Notes: generated from the sequence alone by a model not told the origin. A DNA stretch of 64,000 nt from Candidatus Dechloromonas phosphorivorans (GCA_016714975.1 JADKBR010000007.1:124001-188000), one strand, 5' to 3'. Shown: positions 1-8,738, numbered from the stretch's first letter. Translations and numbers: made by a program.

Positions 1-51
1 GCCGCGGTCAACGGGTAGAAAAGGCGAAAAATGACCAGGGGGCAGGCGGAC

Positions 52-57
52 TATAAT
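52..57 (+). promoter_or_regulatory. Candidate -10 box of hrpA
   Basis: A perfect TATAAT lies only eight bases before the hrpA ATG at 66. No clear -35 hexamer is visible (ATGACC at 31-36 is a poor match at 15-bp spacing) and there is no Shine-Dalgarno sequence between the box and the ATG. If the box is real, the transcript would start at or next to the start codon. Confidence 0.4.
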
Positions 58-65
58 GCTGCCCC

Positions 66-3000
66 ATGGTTCAGCACGCCCGCGACAAGCATTTTTCCCG
101 CCCCGCAGATTCCCGCTCCGACACCCTGACCGCCGATGCGCGGCGGCTGCGCGCGTTGTCGCGGGAGCTGCAGCAGGCGGTCGGGCCGAAGCGCGAGAAG
201 GCGCAGGCCGACCTGGCCGCCCTGCTCGCGGCATCGCGGACAGCGGTGGCGGAACGGCGCAGCAAGCTGCCGCAGCCCGAATTCCAGCCCGATCTGCCGG
301 TCAACGAGCGGCGCGGCGACATCGCCGGGCTGATCGCAAAGAACCAGGTGGTCATCGTCTGCGGCGAGACCGGCTCGGGCAAGACGACGCAGTTGCCGAA
401 GATCTGCCTCGACCTCGGCCTCGGCGCGCGCGGGCTGATCGGCCATACGCAGCCGCGCCGCCTCGCCGCCCGCTCGGTGGCGACGCGGCTGGCGCAGGAA
501 TTGAAGACGCAGGTCGGCGCCGGCGTTGGCGTGAAAATCCGCTTCCACGACAGGTCGACCGCGGATAGCTGGGTCAAGCTGATGACCGACGGCATCCTTC
601 TCGCCGAGTCGCAGTCCGACCCCTGGCTGAACGCCTACGAGGCGATCATCATCGACGAGGCGCACGAGCGCAGCCTCAACATCGACTTCCTGCTCGGCTA
701 CCTGAAGCAGTTGCTGCCCCGGCGCCCTGACCTCAAGCTGATCATCACCTCGGCGACCATCGATTCCGGGCGTTTCTCGCAGCATTTCGACGGCGCGCCG
801 GTGATCGAGGTTTCCGGACGACTGTATCCGGTCGAGGTGCGTTACCGGCCGGTGGTGGATATCAACAAGAAGGACGACGAGCGCGATCTTTACGACGCCA
901 TCGTCGATGCGGCCGACGAGCTTTCACGGCTGGGCAGCGGCGACATCCTCGTCTTCCTGCCCGGCGAGCGCGAAATCCGCGAGGCGGCGGAGGCGCTGCG
1001 CAAGCACGCGCTGGCGCGGCCGGGGCTGTCTTCGGCGCATGCCCCGGAAATCCTGCCGCTGTTCTCGCGCCTGTCAGCCGGCGAGCAGGACCGCATCTTC
1101 AAGCCCTCGCGTAGCCAGCGGCGTATCGTGCTGGCGACCAACGTCGCCGAAACCTCGCTCACCGTGCCGGGCATCCGCTTCGTGATCGATACCGGGCTGG
1201 CGCGGGTCAAGCGCTATTCGTACCGCAACAAGGTCGAGCAGTTGCAGATCGAGCCGGTCTCGCAGGCGGCGGCGCAGCAACGGGCGGGGCGCTGCGGGCG
1301 GGTGGCGGCCGGTGTCTGCGTGCGCCTGTACGACGAGACCGATTTCAACGCCCGCCCGCCGTTCACCGACCCGGAAATCCTGCGTTCGTCGCTGGCCGGC
1401 GTCATCCTGCGCATGAAATCGCTGAAGCTGACCGATGTCGAAAGCTTTCCCTTCATCGAAGCCCCACCCGGCAAGGCAATCAGCGACGGCTATGCGCTGT
1501 TGCAGGAACTCGGCGCGCTCGACGACGACAAGCGCCTGACCAAGGTCGGCGACGCCCTCGCCAAACTGCCGCTCGACCCGCGCATCGGCCGCATGCTGGT
1601 CGCCGCGCGCGATCTCGGCTGCCTCACGGAAGTCCTGGTCATCGCCGCCGCGCTGTCGGTGCAGGACCCGCGCGAACGCCCGCAGGAGCGCCAGCAGGCC
1701 GCCGACGAGAAGCACCGGCTGTTTGCCGACGAGAAATCCGAGTTCCTGGGCTGGGTGAAGCTGTGGGCCTGGTTCCAGAATGCCGTCGACCACAAGAAGA
1801 CCAACCGGCAACTGATCGATACGGTTCACGGCCACTTCCTGTCGTATCTGCGCCTGCGCGAATGGCGCGAGGTACATGGCCAGCTACACGCCATGGTCAG
1901 CGAACTCGGCTGGAAGGAAAATGAAGTCCCCGGCACCTACGACTCCATCCACATGGCGCTGCTCAGCGGGCTCCTCGGCAACATCGGCTGCAAGTCGGAC
2001 GAATCCGGCCACTACCTCGGCGCGCGCGGCATGCGCTACCTGATCCATCCGTCGTCGCCGCTGCAGAAGAAGGCCGGCAAGTGGATCATGGCCGCCGAAA
2101 TTACCGAGACGACACGGCTGTTCGGGCGCTGCGTCGCCCGCATCGAGGCTGACTGGATCGAGAAAGTGGGCGCGCACCTGATCAAGCGCAGCTATTTCGA
2201 CCCGCACTGGGAAAAGAACTCGATGCAGGTGGCCGGCTGGGAGCGCACGACGCTCTACGGCATCGTGATCAATCCCAAGCGGCGCATCCACTACGGCCCG
2301 CTGGCCCCGGCCGAGGCGCGCGAGATCTTCATCCGTCAGGGGCTGGTCGGCGAGGAAATCGACGAGAGCTTCGCCAGGCGCTGGCCGTTCTTCCAGCACA
2401 ACCAGAAGCAGATTCGCGACATCGAGAAGATCGAACACAAGCAGCGCCGGCAGGACGTGCTGGTCGACGACGAGCTGATCTTCGCTTTCTACGACTCGAT
2501 CATCCCCGAAGGCATCCACAACGGCGCCACCTTCGACCACTGGCGCAGGGAGGCCGAACAGGACAACCCGAAACTGCTGTTTCTGGACAAGGACGACCTG
2601 ATGCGCCACTCGGCGGCCGGAGTCACCACCGAGGCCTTCCCGCATCACCTCAGGGTCGGCGGCGTGGACTACGCGCTGAGTTATCACTTCGAACCGGGTT
2701 CGCCACGCGATGGCGTGACGCTGACCCTGCCGCTGGCGCAGCTCAACCAGATTCCCGTGCTGCGAATGGAGTGGCTGGTGCCGGGCCTTTTGAAGGAAAA
2801 ACTGGTGCAACTGATCAGGACGCTGCCGCAGAAAATCCGCGCCAAGCTGGTGCCCGTGCCGGAATTCGTCGAGGAATTCCTGTCGACCGTGGCAGGCAAC
2901 GAGAAGAAGATGAACCAGGGCATCATCCCGCCGCTGATCGATTTCATCCTCGAAGCGCGCGGCCTGAATGCCCGCGGCTGGGCAGTGACGCCCGATGCCT

Positions 3001-4031
3001 TCCGCCCGGATACGCTGCTGCCGCACTTCTCGATGAACTACAAGCTGATCGACGAACACGGCCGCCAGCTGGACATGAACCGCAGCCTCGTCGCCCTGCG
3101 CGGCGAATGGGGCAGGGAGGCCAAAGAGGAATTCGCCGACCTGCACGAAACGCCTTCCGAATACACCCGGCTCACCGACTGGACTTTCGGCGAACTGCCG
3201 GAGCTGATGGAAGTGCAGGTGGGGGCGAATTCGGGCAAGCAGACGGTGATCGGCTACCCGGCACTGGTCGACGACGGCGAGACGGCCAGCCTGAGGGTTT
3301 TCGATTCGGCCGAAGAGGCCGCCGAAACGCACCGCAAGGGCCTCGCCCGCCTGTTCATGCTGCAGTTCAGGGAACAGGTGAAGTACTTCGACAAGAACGT
3401 GCCGGGGCTGACCCAGATGGGCATGCAGTACATGGCGCTGGGAACGACCGACGAACTCAAACACCAGATTGTCGAACTGAGCTTCGCGCGCACCTGCCTG
3501 AGCGAACCGCTGCCAACCACGCCGGAGGCTTTCAAGGCCCGTTGCGCCGAGGCCAGGGCCCGCCTCGGATTGATCATGCAGGAGGTCTGCCGGCTGGTCG
3601 GTACCGTGCTGACCGAATGGCAGGCGGTGACCAGGAAGCTCCCGGCGTTCAAGGCGCAGGCGGCGACAGTCACCGATATCGAGGACCAGCTGAAGCGGCT
3701 GATCGGTAAGAACTTCGTTACCGATACGCCCTTCGAGCGCCTGCAGCATTACCCGCGCTACATCAAGGCAATCGTCGTCCGTCTCGAAAAGCTCAAGGCC
3801 AACCCGGCGCGCGATGCGCAATTGATGGCTGAGTACGGGCCACTGTGGGCCAACTACGAGCGCCGCGCCATCCAGTTGGCCAAGCTGGGGGCGGTCGATC
3901 CGCAGATCGAACAGTTCCGCTGGCTGCTGGAAGAGTTGCGCGTCGGGCTGTATGCGCAGGAACTGCGGACGCCGGTGCCGGTCTCCACCAGACGGCTGCA
4001 GAAACAATGGGAGGGAATCAGGAATGGGTGA
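66..4031 (+). CDS. hrpA: ATP-dependent RNA helicase HrpA (DEAH box)
   Basis: This is a 1321-residue DEAH-box RNA helicase of the HrpA family, which acts on structured RNA and on stalled or collided ribosomes in the cytoplasm. Walker A (GETGSGKTT) is at about residues 100-108. The DEAH Walker B box (IIIDEAHERS) is near residue 195, and motif III SAT and motif VI QRAGRCGR follow. The winged-helix/ratchet and OB-fold regions and the long HrpA-specific C-terminal domain (DUF3418) are all present, so the gene is full length, comparable to the 1300-residue E. coli protein. It is first in a run with the two following genes, whose frames overlap it and each other. The ATG at 66 has no visible Shine-Dalgarno sequence. 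Family assignment is firm; the exact start is less certain. Confidence 0.96.
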   Translation: MVQHARDKHFSRPADSRSDTLTADARRLRALSRELQQAVGPKREKAQADLAALLAASRTAVAERRSKLPQPEFQPDLPVNERRGDIAGLIAKNQVVIVCGETGSGKTTQLPKICLDLGLGARGLIGHTQPRRLAARSVATRLAQELKTQVGAGVGVKIRFHDRSTADSWVKLMTDGILLAESQSDPWLNAYEAIIIDEAHERSLNIDFLLGYLKQLLPRRPDLKLIITSATIDSGRFSQHFDGAPVIEVSGRLYPVEVRYRPVVDINKKDDERDLYDAIVDAADELSRLGSGDILVFLPGEREIREAAEALRKHALARPGLSSAHAPEILPLFSRLSAGEQDRIFKPSRSQRRIVLATNVAETSLTVPGIRFVIDTGLARVKRYSYRNKVEQLQIEPVSQAAAQQRAGRCGRVAAGVCVRLYDETDFNARPPFTDPEILRSSLAGVILRMKSLKLTDVESFPFIEAPPGKAISDGYALLQELGALDDDKRLTKVGDALAKLPLDPRIGRMLVAARDLGCLTEVLVIAAALSVQDPRERPQERQQAADEKHRLFADEKSEFLGWVKLWAWFQNAVDHKKTNRQLIDTVHGHFLSYLRLREWREVHGQLHAMVSELGWKENEVPGTYDSIHMALLSGLLGNIGCKSDESGHYLGARGMRYLIHPSSPLQKKAGKWIMAAEITETTRLFGRCVARIEADWIEKVGAHLIKRSYFDPHWEKNSMQVAGWERTTLYGIVINPKRRIHYGPLAPAEAREIFIRQGLVGEEIDESFARRWPFFQHNQKQIRDIEKIEHKQRRQDVLVDDELIFAFYDSIIPEGIHNGATFDHWRREAEQDNPKLLFLDKDDLMRHSAAGVTTEAFPHHLRVGGVDYALSYHFEPGSPRDGVTLTLPLAQLNQIPVLRMEWLVPGLLKEKLVQLIRTLPQKIRAKLVPVPEFVEEFLSTVAGNEKKMNQGIIPPLIDFILEARGLNARGWAVTPDAFRPDTLLPHFSMNYKLIDEHGRQLDMNRSLVALRGEWGREAKEEFADLHETPSEYTRLTDWTFGELPELMEVQVGANSGKQTVIGYPALVDDGETASLRVFDSAEEAAETHRKGLARLFMLQFREQVKYFDKNVPGLTQMGMQYMALGTTDELKHQIVELSFARTCLSEPLPTTPEAFKARCAEARARLGLIMQEVCRLVGTVLTEWQAVTRKLPAFKAQAATVTDIEDQLKRLIGKNFVTDTPFERLQHYPRYIKAIVVRLEKLKANPARDAQLMAEYGPLWANYERRAIQLAKLGAVDPQIEQFRWLLEELRVGLYAQELRTPVPVSTRRLQKQWEGIRNG

Positions 4032-4758
4032 TGTGATGCTGGCGCTGGGAAGAACCTTCGCCAATCTGAGGAGCGGCAAGATCTGGCTGTATGTGCTGAC
4101 ACCGGCCCTGATCTCGCTGCTGCTCTCGATCGGGCTGGCGATCTGGGCGCTCGGCTGGGTGGTGCAGCAGATGATGGACTATCCGCCGATGACCCTGCTG
4201 GTCGGCTGGGGGCTGGTCTGGCTGGCGCATATCCTGGCCTACCTCGGGGGTTGGATGGCGATCTTCGCCATCGCTTACCTGACGGCTTCGCTGCTGGCCG
4301 CCATCGCCATCATGCCGCTGATGCTCAAGCACCTTTCAGCAACTGAATACCGCGACGTGGCGGCGATGGGCGAAGACAGTTTCGTCGTTGCTGCGGTCAA
4401 CAGTGTTCTTGCCGCGATTTTGTTCGTTGTCGCCTGGCTGTTGACCATTCCGCTGTGGCTGATTCCCGGCTTTTCGCTGTTGATTCCACTGTTGCTGATG
4501 GGCTGGCTGAATCGCCGGACATTTGCCTACGACGCGCTGTCGCTGCATGCCACCGCCGATGAATGGCGTGCACTGCGCAAAGGACACAAGGCGCCGCTGT
4601 TCATGCTCGGCCTGACCATGGCACTGCTCGCGCACTTGCCGGTTATCGGCTTGCTGGTGCCGGCGCTGGCGGCGCTGTCATTCGTCCATTACGGACTCGA
4701 AGTCCTGCGTCGCTCAAGGGGCGGCGCATTGGTCACCATTGAAGGGGGGCGCGTATGA
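4024..4758 (+). CDS. EI24 domain-containing membrane protein (CysZ-like)
   Basis: This 244-residue integral membrane protein has four to six hydrophobic segments (around LYVLTPALISLLL, MTLLVGWGLVWLAHILAYL, WMAIFAIAYLTASLLAAIAIMPL and VLAAILFVVAWLLTIPLWLIPGFSLLIPLLL). The pattern matches the EI24 family, which includes the sulfate permease CysZ. The start was set at ATG 4024 (MGDVMLALGRTF), overlapping the hrpA stop by 8 bases; the longer frame from 3952 would only read a shadow of hrpA. Its own stop overlaps the next start by four bases (ATGA), indicating translational coupling. A sulfate transport role is possible, but the neighbours do not support it specifically. Confidence 0.85.
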   Translation: MGDVMLALGRTFANLRSGKIWLYVLTPALISLLLSIGLAIWALGWVVQQMMDYPPMTLLVGWGLVWLAHILAYLGGWMAIFAIAYLTASLLAAIAIMPLMLKHLSATEYRDVAAMGEDSFVVAAVNSVLAAILFVVAWLLTIPLWLIPGFSLLIPLLLMGWLNRRTFAYDALSLHATADEWRALRKGHKAPLFMLGLTMALLAHLPVIGLLVPALAALSFVHYGLEVLRRSRGGALVTIEGGRV

Positions 4759-5516
4759 GCCGTACTTTTGGCGCCGTCATCATCGGCGACGAACTACTTT
4801 CCGGAAAACGCCAGGACAAGCACTTCGCGAAGATCGCCGAGATGCTCGGCGCCCGAGGACTGCGTTTGAGCTGGGTCGAATATCTGGGCGACGATCGCGC
4901 GCGGCTGGCGGCGACCTTCCGGCGCACGATGGCCGCCGGCGATGTCGTGTTTTCCTGCGGCGGCATCGGCAACACGCCGGACGACCACACGCGGCAAGCG
5001 GTGGCGGCGGCGCTCGGCGTCGGTCTGGAAATCCACCCTGAAGGACTGGAGGAGGCGAAGCTGCGCTTCGCCGACGACATGACGCCGCAACGCCTGCAAC
5101 TGGTCACCTTCCCGGCGGGTGTCGGGATCATCCCCAATCCCTTCAACCGCATTCCCGGCTTCATGGCCAACGAGCATTACTTCGTTCCGGGCTTTCCGCA
5201 GATGGCGCATCCGATGATCGAGTGGGCACTCGAAAGCTTTTACCGTGAGGAGTTCCGCCCGGTTGCGGGCACGGTGGAAAAAGCCTTCCTGCTGACTGGA
5301 CCGACGGCTTACGAGAGTGCCCTGCTCGATCTGATGGAACGCATCGTCAGCGCATACCCGACGTTGCGCCTGTTCTCGCTGCCCTCGCTGGTCGGCAACG
5401 AGCGCCGCCATCTCGAACTCGGGTTGGAAGGCGAGCCGGTGCTGGTCGACAAGGCGATGGAAGATATCCGCAGCGAAGTCGAGCAGCGCGGAATTTCCTG
5501 GAGCTGGCGCCCCTAA
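4755..5516 (+). CDS. Molybdopterin-binding protein (MoaB/Mog-type, CinA N-terminal-like)
   Basis: This 253-residue protein belongs to the molybdopterin-binding fold family. The N-terminal half has the hallmark GAVIIGDELLSGKRQDKH, then a conserved SCGGIGNTPDDHTRQAVA loop (about residues 68-85) corresponding to the GGxGxTxxD motif. It matches stand-alone CinA-N/MoaB-like proteins rather than full CinA, because the C-terminal nicotinamide-deamidase domain is missing. Its ATG overlaps the stop of the upstream EI24 gene by four bases, and a strong hairpin terminator follows 40 bases downstream. The molecular role of these stand-alone proteins is not settled. Confidence 0.85.
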   Translation: MSRTFGAVIIGDELLSGKRQDKHFAKIAEMLGARGLRLSWVEYLGDDRARLAATFRRTMAAGDVVFSCGGIGNTPDDHTRQAVAAALGVGLEIHPEGLEEAKLRFADDMTPQRLQLVTFPAGVGIIPNPFNRIPGFMANEHYFVPGFPQMAHPMIEWALESFYREEFRPVAGTVEKAFLLTGPTAYESALLDLMERIVSAYPTLRLFSLPSLVGNERRHLELGLEGEPVLVDKAMEDIRSEVEQRGISWSWRP

Positions 5517-5555
5517 GCGGCAAGGCACAGCCGACCAACACGTCGCGGTCGACGT

Positions 5556-5583
5556 AAAAAACCCGCGGAATTCGCGGGTTTTT
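5556..5583. terminator. Bidirectional intrinsic terminator
   Basis: An 11-bp inverted repeat has arms AAAAACCCGCG (5557-5567) and CGCGGGTTTTT (5573-5583) around a 5-base loop. The A-tract and T-tract flank a GC-rich core, so it can end both the + strand cinA-like gene and the convergent - strand phasin gene. Confidence 0.85.
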
Positions 5584-5606
5584 CGTGGGTCACCGGGGCG
5601 CCGGTA

Positions 5607-6170
5607 TTACTTGGGGGCTGCCTTGCGGGCAGCAGAGGTTGCGTTGACCGCCTTGGTGGTCGCCGTCGTAGCCGCCGTGATATTGGCTTCGGCAACATCG
5701 GAAAGCTGCTTGGCCATCGCGTTCATGTTGTCGAAAGCCTTGGTCGAAGCACTGAGCATCGATTTCATCGCGGCCGCAAAGACGTCGCCGCCGATCGGGG
5801 CGCTGGCTGTTGCCTTGTCGACGACGCTGGTGGCGTTCTTGGCAAAGCTGCTGTACTGGCTCTCCATCACGGAAGTAACTTCCTTCTGCATGCTGGCCAC
5901 CAGATCATAAACACTACGCGAGTAGTCAACCCATTTGTCGACGTTCGGCTTGCCCAGATCGCTGCCGAGTTTGGCAACTTCGGCGGCATCCTTGGCGCCC
6001 AGGAGTTGCTGGGCGTTGGCCACGGTGTTGTTGAAGAGTTCCCTTGAGGCAGCCATGTTGAGGGCAGCCAAGCGCTCGGCGCCGTTGAATGCGGTGCGCA
6101 ACAAGGCCATCATCACTTCGGCATTGGCCTGCTGGGCAGCGGCCAGTTGTTCCATGTTCGGTTTGTTCAT
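5607..6170 (-). CDS. Phasin family protein (second of pair)
   Basis: This alpha-helical phasin has about 187 residues and no signal peptide or transmembrane segment. It carries the usual N-terminal block (NKPNMEQLAAAQQANAEVMMALLRTAFNGAERLAALNM) and an Ala/Lys-rich C terminus ending SAARKAAPK. Phasins coat polyhydroxyalkanoate granules and control their number and size. Two in-frame ATGs (6173 and 6170) follow GGAG at 6177-6180. The second is better spaced (six bases against three) and is preferred. It lies directly downstream of another phasin with about 80 bases between them, including a hairpin, so the two are probably co-transcribed but unequally expressed. Confidence 0.9.
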   Translation of the reverse strand: MNKPNMEQLAAAQQANAEVMMALLRTAFNGAERLAALNMAASRELFNNTVANAQQLLGAKDAAEVAKLGSDLGKPNVDKWVDYSRSVYDLVASMQKEVTSVMESQYSSFAKNATSVVDKATASAPIGGDVFAAAMKSMLSASTKAFDNMNAMAKQLSDVAEANITAATTATTKAVNATSAARKAAPK

Positions 6171-6207
6171 CATTTTCTCCAGGCTGAATCAACTTGCAGG
6201 TGTAACA

Positions 6208-6233
6208 GATCCCCACACTGCGTGCCGGGGATC
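6208..6233 (-). repeat. Inverted repeat between the two phasin genes
   Basis: Arms GATCCCC (6208-6214) and GGGGATC (6227-6233) enclose a 12-base loop. No T-run follows on the - strand, so it is more likely a partial terminator or RNA-stability element in the phasin mRNA than a full terminator. Confidence 0.5.
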
Positions 6234-6250
6234 ATGTCCTTTGCCGAAAA

Positions 6251-6802
6251 TTATTTCTTGGCGCGGGCAGCGACGCTGCTGGCGGCCTTGACCGTCGCAT
6301 TGGTCGCCGCGGCAACATTGGCTTCGGTCATTTCGGCAACCTGCTTGGCGGCCTTGTTCATGTTCTCGAAAGCCGAGTTGGCGGCGGCAACGGCACTCTT
6401 GACCGCGGCGACAGCAACATCGGAACCAGCCGGTGCGGACTTGGCGGCCTTGTCAAGCAGGGCGGCGACGGTTTTCTGGAAATCGCCGAACTGCGCTTCG
6501 ACCATCTTGGCCAGTTCTTCCTTGGTCTGTGCAGTGATTTCATACACGGAACGGGAATAGGCAACTGCCTTTTCGACATTGGGCTGGGCCAGCGAGGCCT
6601 GGATCGACAGGGCTTCCTGAACGTCCTTGGCGCCCATCAGCGCCTTGGCGCCGGAAACGGAATCTTCCATCATGGAACGGGCGGTGTTCAGATTCAGGGC
6701 TGCAATGCGCTCGGCGGAAGCGAGGGCGGTGTTGGCCACGGACAGCAGGGAATCAACGGTGGCTTTGTTGGCAGCGGCAAATTGCTCGGGGGTGGTGAAC
6801 AT
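6251..6802 (-). CDS. Phasin family protein (first of pair)
   Basis: This 183-residue phasin begins MFTTPEQFAAANKATVDSLLSVANTALASAERIAALNLNTARSMMED, the standard Phasin_2-type N-terminal helix. The C terminus is Ala-rich and ends SVAARAKK. The start at 6802 is fixed by AGGAG at 6811-6815, eight bases upstream; the longer open frame is rejected. It resembles the downstream phasin in layout (same central PNVxKxVxYSRSVYxxxA block) but has clearly diverged, which suggests an old tandem duplication. A perfect-consensus promoter lies about 95 bases upstream. The likely role is PHA granule coating; no PHA synthase gene is in the window. Confidence 0.92.
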   Translation of the reverse strand: MFTTPEQFAAANKATVDSLLSVANTALASAERIAALNLNTARSMMEDSVSGAKALMGAKDVQEALSIQASLAQPNVEKAVAYSRSVYEITAQTKEELAKMVEAQFGDFQKTVAALLDKAAKSAPAGSDVAVAAVKSAVAAANSAFENMNKAAKQVAEMTEANVAAATNATVKAASSVAARAKK

Positions 6803-6895
6803 GTTCAAATCTCCTAAGTTAACGATCAATGAAAAACCTGGGCAAGCGTTGCATTGCGACTGTACTTCCGTTTGCTGCACTGCACCATAAGTAGG

Positions 6896-6923
6896 ATTAT
6901 AGCCACGAATTCTCGGATGTCAA
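6896..6923 (-). promoter_or_regulatory. Consensus sigma-70 promoter of the phasin genes
   Basis: On the - strand a perfect -35 TTGACA (6923-6918) and a perfect -10 TATAAT (6901-6896) are separated by 16 bases. The predicted transcript starts near 6889, giving an 87-base leader before the first phasin ATG. This is the strongest sigma-70 match noticed in the window and fits an abundant granule protein. Confidence 0.85.
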
Positions 6924-7033
6924 CCAAATTGATGCGCTGCAACAAACAATCTTCTGCTAGGGGAACCGGGGGGTTTGACCTTGCGCGGCAAAGCAGTCCA
7001 TGCCAGATCTTGAGCTCCGCCCAAGTCAAACCG

Positions 7034-7636
7034 TCAGTTCCGCTTGACCGGCGCAGCCAGCCCACCGGATCCCTTGAGTTCCAGAGGCGTGCTGGAAGCA
7101 GCCGACTTATCGGCCTCAGCGCTCTTGCTCTTCGGCTGGATAACCGCATGCACCCGCGCCGGCGGGCCTTTCGGGTCACGCTTCTTGCCTGCCGTCACCA
7201 GATACTTTTCACTGATTGCGTCGTACCAGATGTAGTCCCCCCGGACCTGATCCTCGCCGCTCTTGACCCAAGCCCGGTGAAAAAATTCGGCAACCTCGGT
7301 ATTGGTGTTGTACACGATGCGCTCGCCCTCGCCATCGGTGTACTCGTCTTTGCCCTCGCGCTTCTGCCGGATGCGCGCCAGGCCGTCCTTGCCGCCGAAC
7401 GCCGTTCCTATCTGGAAGCCGTACTGATCCTCGGTGATCACGACCCGATCGGCGCGCAACACCATGGTCCCCTTGATCACCACCACATCGCCTTCGAGAA
7501 TCTGGACTTTCTTGGCGTCGTCGATTGAAATGCGGTTGGCTTCCAGTTGCATCGGCTTGTCGCGATCGGCGCGCTCGGCGAAAACAGAATGGGAAGTCAA
7601 GACGAGGACCAGGGGGATGGCGATGCGGAGGCTCAT
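7034..7636 (-). CDS. lptA: LPS transport periplasmic protein LptA
   Basis: This 200-residue secreted protein has a signal peptide (MSLRIAIPLVLVLTSHSVFA) and the OstA/LptA beta-jellyroll core (MQLEANRISIDDAKKVQILEGDVVVIKGTMVLRADRVVI). LptA bridges LptC in the inner membrane to LptDE and carries LPS across the periplasm. Its ATG overlaps the lptC stop by four bases, completing a kdsD-kdsC-lptC-lptA operon. In most proteobacteria lptB and rpoN follow; here no such frame is found and the next gene is a phasin. The C terminus is longer and more basic than in E. coli LptA. Confidence 0.93.
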   Translation of the reverse strand: MSLRIAIPLVLVLTSHSVFAERADRDKPMQLEANRISIDDAKKVQILEGDVVVIKGTMVLRADRVVITEDQYGFQIGTAFGGKDGLARIRQKREGKDEYTDGEGERIVYNTNTEVAEFFHRAWVKSGEDQVRGDYIWYDAISEKYLVTAGKKRDPKGPPARVHAVIQPKSKSAEADKSAASSTPLELKGSGGLAAPVKRN

Positions 7637-8220
7637 TTTTTTGCTCGACGTGGGTAAGAGAGTCCGGTGACCTGCGATTGCAGAACAAAGATGGAAGTAT
7701 TGTCGTCCAGGTGCATGCCAACTCCCTTGGCCCAGGATCTGTCTTCGGTAATTTGGACCGCGCTGTTCGTAAAGGCGGTCCCGGCATCGGGTTCGATCGT
7801 CAGATCAGGCATACGCGCGACCATTTCCGGACGATCGGGCATCGCTGGCCGCACCGCCTTGACGTCGTCCCAGAGAAAGACGGTCTGTCCCTTGCTCGTC
7901 ACCCGCGCGTTCTTGCCGGACAACGTCAGCGGCACGGTACCCGGCCGATATTGAATCAGCACCGGCGATTTCAGCTCCGAACTGTCGTCATCCGGAAAAT
8001 GCTCCATGTACGGCGCTGTCAAACGGTACTTGAGCCGCCCTTGGTCGTCAAACTTGCGGACCACAAAATTCTCGGCCATGGCATCCGGGTCGTGACGGAA
8101 TTTTCCATCGTGGACCGTGTCGACCGGCGCTATCACCTTCTGCAACCAGAAACTGACGCCCGCAAGCAGTGCCAACAGGACAACGGTAAAGAGCTGGCTG
8201 GAACCGAATCTCATTGTCAA
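7633..8220 (-). CDS. lptC: LPS export protein LptC
   Basis: This 193-195-residue bitopic protein has an N-terminal membrane anchor (LFTVVLLALLAGVSFWLQKVI) and a periplasmic LptC beta-fold. LptC receives LPS from the LptB2FG transporter and passes it to LptA. Two starts are possible: TTG at 8220, overlapping the kdsC stop by three bases, or ATG at 8214 two codons later. The TTG is a coupled, weak start; the ATG is conventional. The order kdsC-lptC-lptA is the standard one, so identity is secure although LptC sequences diverge strongly. Confidence 0.9.
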   Translation of the reverse strand: MTMRFGSSQLFTVVLLALLAGVSFWLQKVIAPVDTVHDGKFRHDPDAMAENFVVRKFDDQGRLKYRLTAPYMEHFPDDDSSELKSPVLIQYRPGTVPLTLSGKNARVTSKGQTVFLWDDVKAVRPAMPDRPEMVARMPDLTIEPDAGTAFTNSAVQITEDRSWAKGVGMHLDDNTSIFVLQSQVTGLSYPRRAKK

Positions 8221-8738
8221 TCGAGGTAGTCTGCGAACAGGCCTTCGAGCCTGCCTTGGGCGGCAAGGATGAATTCGGCGGCTTCGCGCACGGCGCCATG
8301 GCCACCGGCGCTGTCAGTCACCGCATGGGCGCGGTCGCGTACCAACGGTCGCGCGTTAGCCGGCGCGATCGCCAGTCCGCACTGCACCATGACGGGCAGG
8401 TCAATCAGGTCGTCACCCATGAACGCGCACTCCGCCCAGCGCAGGCCGAGCCTTTCGAGCAGTTCACCGACAACCGCTCGCTTGTCGGTCACTCCCTGAA
8501 ACACATGCGCGATGCCAAGATCGCTGGCGCGTCCAGTTACCACACCCGACGTGCGCCCAGTCACAATGGCCAGTTCAAGCCCGGCGCGTTGCAGGAGCTT
8601 GAGACCGAGACCGTCCTGGACGTTAAAGGTCTTCAGTTCGCGGCCGTCGTCGGTATAGTGCAGACCGCCATCTGTCATCACGCCGTCGATATCGAAGACA
8701 ATCAGCTTGATGTGACTGACGCGTTCACGGGTATCCAT
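8217..8738 (-). CDS. kdsC: 3-deoxy-D-manno-octulosonate 8-phosphate phosphatase KdsC
   Basis: KdsC is a 173-residue HAD-superfamily phosphatase that dephosphorylates Kdo-8-phosphate to Kdo, the inner-core sugar of LPS. The HAD nucleophile motif FDIDGVMTDGG (Asp16/Asp18) is near the N terminus, followed by the VTGRTS motif II and GDDLIDLPVM motif IV. There is no cap domain, as usual for C0 HAD tetramers. The ATG shares a base with the kdsD stop (TGATG) and is preceded by AAGGTG. Size and motifs match the family. Confidence 0.95.
   Translation of the reverse strand: MDTRERVSHIKLIVFDIDGVMTDGGLHYTDDGRELKTFNVQDGLGLKLLQRAGLELAIVTGRTSGVVTGRASDLGIAHVFQGVTDKRAVVGELLERLGLRWAECAFMGDDLIDLPVMVQCGLAIAPANARPLVRDRAHAVTDSAGGHGAVREAAEFILAAQGRLEGLFADYLD

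Noticed and set aside
1884..4079. Long - strand open frame (731 codons) opposite hrpA
   Set aside because: It is the antisense of hrpA in high-GC sequence. Its composition (Gln/His/Arg-rich) is typical of a shadow frame and shows no domain.
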